From positions 638,275-702,274 of the forward strand of contig BCIH01000012.1 of the NCBI GenBank assembly GCA_002897115.2: 64,000 nt of DNA, given 5' to 3'. The first letter of the stretch is position 1, and each line of letters starts with the position of its first letter. Below the pieces are notes generated by a model that made no database searches, was not told the origin of the DNA, and was given only the letters and a program-made list of their open reading frames with translations. Source of the DNA: Prototheca cutis (lineage: Eukaryota > Chlorophyta > Trebouxiophyceae > Chlorellales > Chlorellaceae). A program made the translations under genes and the position numbers. Shown here piece after piece: positions 22,501 through 34,500 of the stretch.

Positions 22501-25500
22501 GCAACGGTACTGGGTGCTCCCCCGCGCGCACGCCATGCTGCGTCGAGCAGTGCGCCTGGGTCCCACGGTTTCTGGATTTGAGCTTCGGTTCACTGCACCG
22601 GCGCTGGAATACCTGTGGGACCACGTGGTCTCGGGCCGCCCACTGTTCCCCGGCACGGGGTACTTTGAACTGGCGGCTGCCTCGCTGGCTACGCTGGGGG
22701 CCGAAGCCTCGGTGCCCGGAGTTTCCCCAGCGCCGCAACTCGGGGGCGTCTCCATCCCCGCCCCGCTGGTTCTGCCGGGCGCCGGGGACGCAGCCGCTCT
22801 GCACGCCGTCGCGCTGCTCTGCCGCGTCGATGGCAGGAGCGGTGCAGTGGAGGTGCAATCCAGCGGTTCAGCACGTGCAACACACCTCCGCGGTGGCGCA
22901 GGCATTACGTTTGACCCAGAGACTTCACGCCGCAGGCCTGCAGGTCTCCGCGGCAGCAGTGTGGCCGTTGGCAATGCGAGGGCTAGCATCATTTCGGCCA
23001 TTGTTGGCGGGAATGCTGCCGGAGCGCCTTCCATCGCCGCCGACCAGGCGCTGCTTGACCTCCCCACGCCAGCGGCCCACGTCGCACGGCTAAGCAGTAC
23101 GGCGGAGCGTGCTCGGGACGTATCGGTCTCCCCTGCCGCGTTGGATGCAACGGTGCACCTGGCAGCGGTGCCGATCGCCGCCGCCGAAAAGCTTGTCCTG
23201 AAGGTGCCCGTGGGCGTGGAGGCCACGGCCCTGCCACACTTTGCCTCGCTGCCCGCGTTCCAGGCGCGAGTGGCAGTGGCACGGTCCAGGTCGCGTGCGC
23301 CTTTGGGTGACATCAACGACTATGCCATGCTGCCCGGCCTGGGCAGCGTTGCCGGTCTGTCCACCAAGCCCCTGTCATTCAAGCCCAGCGCTGGCACGAC
23401 GACTGCAACTCCTGCAGCGACTGAGGCTGCCGAGGGCGCCGCCGGTCCGCCTCATCTCGTCTACGATGTGGCGTGGCTGGCCAGCATTGCTGCAGGGTCG
23501 TTCAGTGCGGCCACGTCTCCCTCGACCGCCACGGGACTGGCGCTGGGGACACAGCACGGTGTCACAGCCGAGTGCCTGACTGCCATGCAGGCGCTGGCTG
23601 TTGGTACGGCTGTGTCTGGTGCCTCGCCATCAGTTGGCCTCGTTACCACGGGGGCGCTGCAGGGCACTGTTTCCGGTCCCGTCGCCGCAAGTAACGCTAC
23701 AGCCAGCGCCGCCTCTGCGCTGCTGTGGGGCATGCTGCGTTCCGTGGATCTGGAAGTGGCCGGAAGCCGGGTGCAGGCTGTCGATGCCGATGGCCAGGGT
23801 AGCGGTGCTGCATCGACCACCAGACACACGGTGCTGTGTGTTGGCACCGGTGACGCCGCTCCTTTGACTGACGGCACTGTTGCCGCAGCACTCGACAATC
23901 GGGCCTACGGCGCCGCCGTGCGTGGCACTGTCGGCGTTGCGGCGGCGCTGCTGCCGCGGCAAGAGCCAGCCCCTCAAGCGCCAACGGAGCCTTCTGCATT
24001 GCTTGCTGGCCAGCCTGGCTGCATTGCGATTGCTGGAGGCACCGGGTCGCTCGGTGTGCTGGCCACAAACTGGCTAGCGGGACAGCAGCCCGGCCGCGAG
24101 CTCCTGCTCCTCGGCAGGGCCGGCCGTCTTCCTACCGATCGCAGCGCCGAGCTGGCGGCCTTGCTTTCCGGCTGTGACGGCGTCATTGATGTCGCCATGG
24201 CTGATGCTGGGGCCTGGGCCGATGCTGAAGCGGTATTCGCTTCGGGAGTGAAGGCCAACCGCCGGCGTGTCGCCGCGTTTGTGCATGCTGGCGGTGTGCT
24301 GGCTGACGCGACCCTGGCCAACCAGAGCGTCCACGGCGTGCGCAGTGCATTGGCCGCCAAGCTCGCCGCGCTCGATCGCTGGCAGTCAGCTTCCGCCTGG
24401 CAGCCAGTGACCGCCACGGCGCTGTTTTCATCCATCGCCTCGCTGCTAGGATCGGCGGGGCAGACCAACTATGCTGGCGCCAATGCGGGGCTGGACGCGG
24501 CAGCAGGCCTGGCTCAGACCCGTGGCTTACCGGCCACGAGCCTGCAGTGGGGCGCCTGGGCTGGCGCCGGCATGGCGGCCGGCGACCGGTCGACGGCCAT
24601 CCGTGTCGGCCGCATGGGCATGGGCATGGTGCAGCCGGCCCCTGGGCTCGCCGCACTCGGTGGCGTCCTGGGTGCAGCTGTCTCAACGCCGTCTCTTTTG
24701 GCGGCCGTGCCATTCGTCTGGTCGACGTTTGTCCCTCGCCTGGCCACCGACCCGAGCGGCGTTCCACCGATGTTTGCCGAATACAAGCTGCACGCCGTTG
24801 CTGTTGCCGCGAAGGCGCCTCCTGCTGCTGCATCGTCCAGGGCAAGGCCTGTGGCCATGCGCTCCACGGCGACGCCCGGTCCCAGACCCACAACTGCTGC
24901 TGCTACGCCCCCTGCGGCTGCAATCCAAGAGGTCCAGGCCAAGGTACTGGCCGCTGCGAGTTCGGTGCTGGGCCGCCCCGTGGATGGGGCTGAACCCCTC
25001 ATGGCGGCGGGGCTCGACTCCCTCTCGAGCGTCGAGTTCCGGAATGTGTTGGAGTCGCAGCTCGGCCTCGAACTTCCGACGACCCTGGTGTTCGACTATC
25101 CGACCGCCGATGCCATCGCCGGGTTCGTGGCGGCGCAACTGGCAGGTCCCTCTGTTGGAACGGTGGCCGGTGTCGCTCCTGCAGCGCAGGCCGCAGCCGT
25201 GGATCCGGATGCCTTTTTGGCGCTGGTGCTCGCGACGGCGCAACAGCTGCTGGGTTCCTCGGTCAACGCCGACGACCCCCTCTCTGCCACTGGTTTGGAT
25301 TCTCTCAGCTCCGGTGCGGTCTCGGGCGACTGGGGGGTGATTGAGGCGTGTAATCAGGCCAGCAAATGCAGTGCACCTCTCGTACTCCCTCAGGTTCTAA
25401 TCCCCCCCCTTCTTGCTCACCATTGCATACTGTCATCCCCACCCCTACTGTTGCAGTGGAGTTCCGGAACATTCTGGAAAAAGAGACGGGCATGGACCTG

Positions 25501-28500
25501 CCTTCCACCTTGGTGTTTGACTACCCGACTGCTCGGGCCATCAGCGCCTTTATCGCGTCTTCCAGTGCCCCGGCCCAGCCAGCGCAGCGTGCACAGCAGC
25601 GCCCGGCCGTCGACCCGGAGGCATTCCTGGGTGTCGTGGTGGCAGCTGCCCAGCAGCTGCTCGGCTCTGCCGTCGGCGCCGATGACCCGCTGTCCGCCGC
25701 TGGACTGGACTCTCTCAGTTCAGGTACAGTGGTTAAAATTCAGGGTTCCTTTCGCATTTTAGGAGGTTTGCTTGCTTTTTCTGAGGCTGGATGGAGTGCA
25801 CTGTTGCAGTTTCAAGGGCACGGCATGATGACCAGGTGCCTGTGGGCCATAATTTCACCTGAAATCAACATCGCATGCACATCACACACCCTGCTGCGTG
25901 TCCCATGAACTCTCCAACCCACATCAAAAAAAAATAAAATCTGCAGTGGAGTTCCGGAACTTGTTGGAGCGCGATGTCGGTGTGGAGCTGCCGTCCACGC
26001 TGGTGTTCGACTACCCGACGGCCCGCGCCGTGTCTGGGTACCTTGCATCGGTGACACAGCCTGAGACCGGCCNGGACGCAAGCGGTGACGGTTTCTTCGA
26101 TGGCTGGGGGGGCGGCGGCGCGTATGATGTCACAGTGGGCCTCGCACATGGCAGCGGGGTCCCAGCCTCGGCGCCATACGCTCCCCACACCGACGACAGT
26201 GTGATCGTCGTCAGGGCGTTTTCTGATCACCGGCCCTGCACAACGACACGCCAGTCTGCCGACGGCGTGCGGGACGGCGTGCGGGTGATTGGCATCGACC
26301 GCTGGGACGTGGCGGCGCAGGTCCACCGCGTGGGCGGCGTTCCCAGCCGCTTTGCGAGCCTGCTGGATGGCGTTGACTGCTTTGACCCGGGTCTGTTCTC
26401 GCTCAACACGTCCGAGGTGGAGGTCATGGACCCCCAGCAGCGACTGACCCTGGAATCCAGCGCCGAGCTGCTCTTGCCGGTCGGCAAGCGGGGTCCGATC
26501 ATCGACCCGGCGACCTGTGGCGTCTTTGTCGGGTGCTCCTGGACCGACTATGCACAGCTCGCGCAGGAACAGGTGGGCACGACGACGTACAGCGCCACGG
26601 GTGCAGCGGGCAGCGTCGTGTCGGGCAGGCTGTCGTACACCTTTGCCCTGCGGGGCCCGGCCATGTCCATCGACACAGCCTGCTCCAGTTCTCTTGTCGC
26701 CTCACACGTCGGTGCCACGGCGCTGCGTGCCCGCCAGTCGGCACACGCCGTGGTGGCTGGAGTCAACCTCGCACTGCACCCGGAGACACACTACAGCGCG
26801 CAAAAGGCGGGCATGCTCACGCTCGACGGGCGCTGCAAGACGCTCGACGCAGCTGCAGACGGATATGTCCGTGCGGAAGCCTGCTGTGCCATGCTCATCG
26901 CTCTGGCTGGCCGGGACGAAGTCGGTCGCAGCGGCGACTCCGGTGCCGCTGTCGCTGCACTGTTGATCGGAAGTGCCGTCAACCAGGACGGCCGGTCGAG
27001 CTCCCTCACCGCCCCCAACGGGCCCGCGCAGCAGGCAGTTATTGCCGCGGCGCTGGCTCTTGCAGGCCTCGCCGGAGGAGACGTTTCCGGCGTCTCGATG
27101 CACGGCACGGGCACGGCGCTGGGCGACCCCATCGAGATGGGCGCGCTGTCGGCGGTGTTGCAACCGCCGACGGCCGGGCCTCGCTCCACGCCGCTGGTGC
27201 TACTTGCATCCAAATCGTGGATCGGGCACGGCGAACCTGCAGCAGGCATGGTGGGCATTGCCCATGCACACGCGGCGCTTGCAGCTTCCGCGCAGCTTCC
27301 CATTTTGCATTTGCGGGGATTCAACCCGTACCTGGAGGCCACGCTGGCCAAGGCCGGCGGGCGCTGGGCTGTGCCGCGGACGGATGCGGCCTGGTCGGGG
27401 CACCTGTTTGCCTCTGAGGCCGAGCGCCGGACGCTGGGCACCAGCGCGTTTGCCTTCCAGGGCACCAATGCGCATTCCCTGCTGTCTGGTGTGCCGCAGA
27501 CCGAGTCGGCGAGCAGCTTGAACCTCAACAGCCCTGCACTTGTCTGGGAGCGCCAGCGCGTGTGGGTGGGACCGCCGCCGCATGCACTGCTGGAAGGGTA
27601 CTTTGCCCCCCGCGGCAAAACTGCCCGCGCGGTGTTTGCCACGCGCCTGGCCAACCCACGCCTCGCTTTCCTCCTGGACCACGTGGTGAATGGCATGCCG
27701 CTGTTCCCCGGGGCTGGATTTTTCGAGGCTGGCGCCGCCGCCCTGGCCATGCTGCTCGGAGACCAAGCGACCGGCGGGATGGCTGTGGCGCTGGTCGAGG
27801 CGACCGTGCCCTCGCCGCTGCGCATGGCGTTGCCTGACGAGGAAAGCAAGGGCCGCGGCAAGCAAACTGCTGCTTCCTTGCCCTCATCTTCTGAGCTGGT
27901 GGCTATCGTTGCCCCGGCGGCAGGCCGAGTATCGCTGCAGAGCGGTCTCAGCCGCAAATCGGCGGTGCACTTGACCGCCGGCGCGGTCGTCGCTCCGAGC
28001 AAGGATCTGGGACGCAAGGCGTCCCTGGTTTCGGGCGCTACACGTGCGGTCAAGTCGCGGCCGCTGCCGTCTGGCGCCTCGACGCTGCTGCGCTTCCTCC
28101 CCCTGCGTGGTCTTGCCCCCTCCACCGCTCATGTGGAGCTGCCAACCCACGAGGCCAGCGGGTTCCGCATGTCCCCCGCCGCCCTGGACTGCACGCTGCA
28201 GCTGGGCGCGGCCGAGGGTCTGGAAACCGGTGCGCCCCTCCGCGTGCCGGCCGGCGTGGACGGCTTTATCGTCCCCGGCACGCCGCTGGGCCCGTCGCTG
28301 GCCGCACGGCCGGGCTTTGCGACCTCGTGCCCGCAGGAGCTCGACGACGCACCCGGCGACAAAGATCCCACATGGACCGACTACCTGTTCCGAGGCGACT
28401 CTGCCGCTGTGCCCAGGGCCACGGTCAGTGGACTGGAGGCGCGGCCGCTGGGCGGCGCCGTGCGCACCCGGCCCAGGCCTCGCAAGGCGGTTTCGGCCGG

Positions 28501-31500
28501 CGCGGCCTCTGCGGCCGACGAGCCGTATGCCAAGCCCGAGCGCTGGATGTATGAGCTCGACTGGAGCACTGTCNAGCCTGTTGTTGGGGCATCTGAGAAC
28601 GACGAGCCCAACCGGGGTTCTGCCGGTCTCCGGCTGCTGTTGTCGGCGGACGACGCGCTTTCCACTTCTACTGGCAACGCAGCCGACGGTGTCTCCAGCG
28701 CTGCCACGGCGTTGACGCTGCAGGGCATTGCGCTGGCCAGAGAAGCAGTGGGCGGCCGTGCCACGCGGGCGCTGGTCCTGCAGACTCGGGGTGCCGCGCT
28801 GAATGAGGCGACGAGTGCTTTGTCTGTCGCGCCGATTCCCGGCGATGCGGTGGCCCCTGCAGCGCTGTGGGGCTTGGCCAGAACGGTGGCCCTAGAAGCC
28901 CCGGCAATGCAGACGGTTGCCGTAGACGACGAAGCCTCAAGCGCCGTGCCGCGGTCCCGGTTCGGCGCTACGCTGCTTCCTCTTGATGACACAGCCAGCG
29001 CCACAGGTGCTGCTTCCACTGCTCTCGCGGCTCCACTCCCCGGAAGCGTGTACGGTGCGAGCCGGCGCGCAGGGGCGCTGAGCGCAGCGCAGCTGCACCG
29101 TAGCTTCCAGGCCCCCGCGCCGGCGCCCTTCCACCTTTTCCCGCAGCCGCGGGGTGCGCTGCAAAACCTTGCGCCGCTGCCCGTGGAAGAAAGTGTGGCT
29201 CCGGGCCAGGTGCTCGTGGCTGTCAAGGCCATCGGCATCAATTTCCGTGACGTGCTGAACGTGCTGGGCATGTACCCCGGCGATCCTGGGCCCCCTGGTG
29301 GCGACTGTGCTGGTGTGGTCGTCGGCGTGGGTGCTGGCGTCGAACACCTCCAGCTCGGTGCGAGGGTATTTGTTGTTTCCTCTTTTTTTCGTGTGGGTTT
29401 TGGGGGGTGGGATGTCGGTGAGGCAGTGGATGGGCCTGAGGTTCTGGGACGGCTGCCAAGCCATTCACCGATGCTGTCTACCATGTGTCTTCATCTGCGG
29501 ATCATCATGTAACTACCAATCTGACCTTACATCACTNACCAAAAAAATGCAATCTCCGCAGGCAATGCTGTGTTTGGACTGGCTGGTGGTTGCCTGGGCT
29601 CTCATGTCCACGCCAGCGCCCTGACGCTGACTCCCATGCCTGCCAACCTTTCTTTTGAGGCCGCATCGACCATGCCGACGGTGTTCATCACCGTGGACTG
29701 TGCGCTGAGCCAGGCGACGGCCTGCACGCCCGGTCGGCGTGTGCTCGTGCACGCGGCCGCCGGCGGCGTCGGCCTGGCCGCCATTCAGCAGGCTGCGCTG
29801 CAGGGCTGCACGGTCGTGGCCACTGCCGGTGGACCCTCCAAGCGCGCGCTGGTTCGAACGCTGGGCGTGTGCGAGGTGGTGGGCAGCCGGGACACCGGTT
29901 TCGTCTCTGAGGTCGCCGAGCTCGGTGGCGTCGATGCCGTGCTGAATTCCCTGACGTCCTCGGGCATGGTCGCTGGCAGTCTGGCGACCATGAAGCTGGG
30001 TGGACGGTTCGTCGAGATCAGCAAGCGCGATATCTGGAGCACGTCGCGCGTCATGCAGGGTATGAGTCGCGGATGAGGTGTACCTGCCATTGGGGGAGTT
30101 GCGCCGCAGGCATGTTTCTCTTCGCCACCCATGCATGCATTCATTCAACAACAACTCCATAGTATTGCACAAAAAAGGAAAACACGCCCACCACGCCCGC
30201 CTCCCCCCATACCCACGCCCCAAACCCCACACAATCATAACACAATCAAACAGAGCGTCCCGACGTCTCCTTCAACTTGGTGGCTGTGGACTTTTTATCG
30301 GATGCGGCGGTGCAAAAGTGCCTGGCGCGGCTGGCCCGCCACATTGGGCGCGGTGCGCTGACCCCGCTGCCCGGCGTCGTCCACGACCTGACAAACGTTC
30401 GGAATGCGCTGCGCCAAATGTCCCTGGCACGCCACATCGGCAAGATCGTGACTCGGACGGGAACCCTGGCGCAGCGCCATGCGGACGTCGAGCGCGGCGT
30501 CGTCGTCGTGTCTGGCGGCTTTGGCATGATCGGCGGTCTGCTGTCCTCCTGGATCGCTCGGCAGTCTGTCGGCGGGGTTCTCCTGCTCGGCCGGTCGGGC
30601 CGCACAAGCGGCGATGGTGCCGCCGCAGCCGCCGCGCTGGCCGCCGCGGGTGGCAGCGTCCCCGTCCTCATGACCCGCTGCGATGCGGCAGTCGCCGAGG
30701 AAGTGGCCGCTGCGGCAGAGTTCGTGACCGCCATCGGCGCCCACATCCAGGTAATTATTGCTTTTTGTTTTCGTGTGTGTGTTGAATGAAGGGATGTATC
30801 TGTTTTTTGTTTTTTGTTTTTTTTTGGGGGGGGGGGGGGGGGGGGGGGGGGGGAAAAGGGGTGTGTTTGAAAAACACTCTAAAGGAACTGCGAATCAGGT
30901 CGTCCTCAATATCATCAGAAACAAGCAAACCCTCAACCTGCCATCCATCGATGAATCTGTGAACACAGGGTGTGGTGCACTCTGGCGGGGCGCTTGCGGA
31001 CGCGACACTGGCCAACCAGAGCGTGCGAGGCGTGCGGGCCGTTGCGGCACCCAAGACCCGCGCGACAGAGCTGTGGCAGGGTGTCGTTGGCTGCTCGCCG
31101 GCCACGCTGCACCTTGTGTTTTCATCCGTCGCCGCGCTGCTCGGCTCCCCCGGCCAGGCAAACTACGCCGCGGCCAACGCGGCGCTGGATGCGCGTGCGC
31201 TGGCCTGGCAAAACTCCGGTCTGGCTGGCTTCGCCAGCGTGCAGTGGGGCGCATGGGCCGAGGGCGGCATGGCTGCCGCCAACGCCGCCACGACCCGGGC
31301 CGTCGAACGCCTGGGCCTGGCGATGATCCCACCCGCGCTTGGACTGGGCGCCGTGGCCGGTCTGCTCCTGGCCGGCGCCGCGGCCGCGCCCATCACGGCG
31401 GCCGTACCGTTTGTCTGGCCGCGGTTCCTGCGCCGCCTGGCGCGTGAGGGTCCCCTGCCTGTCGCCTTTGACGCCTTTGCCGACCAGCTTCCCGCTGGTG

Positions 31501-34500
31501 GTATTGCTGGCGACGAGGACGAAGAGGAGGTGCAGCGCCCAACCGCTGCACGTGCCAGGCAGGCACGCCTGCCAGGCTCGGGCATTCCAGAGGCCCTGGC
31601 CGTCGACTCGGAAGAAGAGGAACCGGCACGCAGGCAGAAGACTGTTGCCACTGCGTCTTCCGGGAGGCATCTCGCCCACCGGCGCAAGCACCGCACCCAG
31701 CCCAAGTCAGCGGCACGGGCTACTGCCGGTGCTGCTGTGGCAGCCGCAGCTGCATCCGCTTCGGCAGCAGCAGCCAGCGTCGACACGACGGCTGTGGTGC
31801 AGGTGGCGGTGCAAGAATCGGTGGCAGCGGTGCTGGGGCCCGGTGTCGGGCCTGAGGATGCGCTGATGGCCGCCGGGCTCGACTCCCTGGGTTCGGTGGA
31901 GCTGAAGAATGCGCTGGAGAAGCGGGCGGGCCTGGAACTCCCCGGTACGCTCGTGTTCGACTACCCCACCATCTCCGCACTCACGGGCTTCATCGCCGGC
32001 AAACTCTCGAGCAGCGCTGGTGTTGTTGGAGCACAGGGTGACGACGAGTCATCCTTGTCTCCCAGTGACTACGACTCCGAGCACGAGAGCGATTGGTCCT
32101 CGGGCCCCGGAGCCGACGGCCGGCTGGTTGGATCGATTGGGGCGATGCCTCCACGGATTGTCGGCGTCAGCGAACTTGTGCAGCGCACGCCGAGCGAGGC
32201 GCTGGCAAGCATCTTGCCAACTGACGCCCCCGGTCGCGTGCCGCTGGCCCGCTGGCCCGTCGAATCTGCGGTGACTCTTGCAGGCGGTCTGCCGGTACAG
32301 TTCGGCGCTTGGCTGCGCGACGTGGACGCGTTTGACGCGGCGGCGCTGGGGGTCGGTGCTTCCGAGGCGGCGCAGCTCGACCCGCAGCAGCGTCTGCTGC
32401 TGGAAGCCTGCGGAGCGGCGAGCCTGGCGCAGCCGGGGCTGCTGGCTTCTGAGGAAGCGCGCCGCGACTGGGGCGCCTTTGTCGGCGTGTCCTCCAACGA
32501 CTACGCCAAGGCAGCAGCCGCCCACCTGAGAGGTGTCACCGCCTACTCTGCCACCAGCACCGCACTCAGCGTGGTGTCTGGCCGACTGGCGTACGCCTTC
32601 AAGCTCAAGGGCCCGGCTGCTAGTGTGGACACCGCCTGCTCCAGCTCCCTCGTCGCCACGCATTTTGCCTTCAACGCGCTGGTCCTTGGCCAGGCGGGAC
32701 CGGCACTCGCTGCCGGGGTCAACCTCGCACTGGCCCCCGGCACGCCGGCCATGTTCCAGCGCGCAGGCATGCTGTCCCCCGCTGGGCGGTGCAAGACCCT
32801 GGACGCTGCCGCCGACGGCTATGTCCGCGGCGAGTCCTGCGTGGCTTTGTTGCTGCATGGCGATGTGGGGGTGAGCGAGCTTGCTGATGACAGCACGGTC
32901 GCCTCTGGCAAGCCGCGGTACATGCTGTTCCTGGTGGGCAGCGCGGTGAACCAGGGTGGCCGGGCATCGACGCTGACAGCCCCCAACGGCCCCAGCCAGC
33001 AGGACGTGTTGCGGAATGCTCTGGCCGACGGCGGCTTTGACCCCATCTCGGTCACCCTGCTGCACCTCCACGGAACGGGCACGCCGCTGGGCGACCCCAT
33101 CGAAATTGGGGCGGCGGCTGCGGTGCTGGTGGACGGTGTTGGTGGGCGTGTTGCAAGCCCACTGGCGCTCTCAGCCTCCAAGTCCTGGGTGGGGCATGCG
33201 GAGCCCGCGGCGGGGCTGGCGGGCGTTGCGCAGACGGCACTGGCGCTGAATCACGCGGCGCTTCCTGCCATCCTGCACCTGGGTGAGGTCAACCCCTATG
33301 TCTGCACCTCCATGAAGGACAGCCGTGGCGGCATCACGCCCTGGATGCTGCCTCGTCAGAGTTTTGGCCGCCCCGTCGCGGCAGAGTCTGCCGTCGCGGG
33401 CGTCAGCGCCTTTGCCTTCCAAGGCACCAATGCCCACGTGTTGCTCGGGCTCGGAGACAAGTACACCGATGGTTTGACTGAAGAGGACAAAGCCATTCCC
33501 TCCGGGAAGCCCGACGACACACTGGCTGTCAGCCCTGTCTGGCAGCGCTCGCGGTTCTGGGTGTGCCCTGGCGTGCACGCAGGCCTGCACCGTGCTGCGG
33601 CCACGGCCAAGGCCGCGGTGTTTGAGTGCTCGCTGGGCTCGGCGAGCCGTCTGGCATTCCTGTGGGATCACCGTGTCAGTGGGCGTGCCATCGTCCCTGG
33701 CGCGGCCTTCATGGAACTGGCTTCTGCGAGCGCGGCCATTGCATGCTCGCAGGATGCCGGCATCGTTGGAGACAACGATGCCATGGCCTGCCTGTTGGGT
33801 CTGGAGGTCCCCACGCCGCTCATCCTGCCGCCGGCCGGCGATGGGTCCCTTGCGGTGCGCGTGAGCGTTGCGCTCGCCACAGGCGCAGTCAAGGTCGCCT
33901 CCAGCATCTCGGGCTTCAAGCACCCACACCTCACTGCCCGCTGTGCCAAACTGGTTGGTGGTGGCAATGCGGGGAATGATGGCATGGCGATTGGTGCTCA
34001 CCGTGCCTCTGCCCTTGGCTGGGCGGTAGCTAACAGCGTTGCCGCTTTCGCGGCGTCTTCCGCCATCCCGCTGCGCGGCCCGCTGGCGGCGCTGGAGAGC
34101 CCAACTTTGGAGGAGGACGCGGCGGCACCTTTCCTCACCCACCCTGCCTTGCTGGACTGCTGCTTCCAGGCTGCTGCTGCAGCGTCGACGGGGTCGCTGT
34201 TCAAGGTCCCCGCCGCCGCCGACGCCCTGACAGTGCCCGGACGCAAGACTGGGATGGCACAGTCAGGCACACCGATCTCGTGGGCCTGCAGCTCCGAACT
34301 CGCAGCAGATGCCGAGTCATCACTGCTTGACTATGGTCTCTGTGGCGACGCTGTTCTTTCTTCTGTTGCCGTGTCGGGCATGACGCTCCGTTCATTGACG
34401 GGATCGAGCGCCGGCCCAGCAACATCATCGACGACAGCAACTGAAGCACAGGAGCAAGTACCTGGCGAGCTCATCTACACGATGGAATGGCCGGCGGTCG

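Noticed and set aside
8140..26050. Periodic carrier repeats as a CRISPR-like or satellite array
   Set aside because: The repeats are in-frame protein domains of about 75 residues with spacers of varied length, not short DNA repeats.
32040..32110. Linker with Asp/Glu/Ser repeats as a possible bacterial-type docking domain
   Set aside because: It lies inside one continuous frame and lacks the helical heptads of docking domains.
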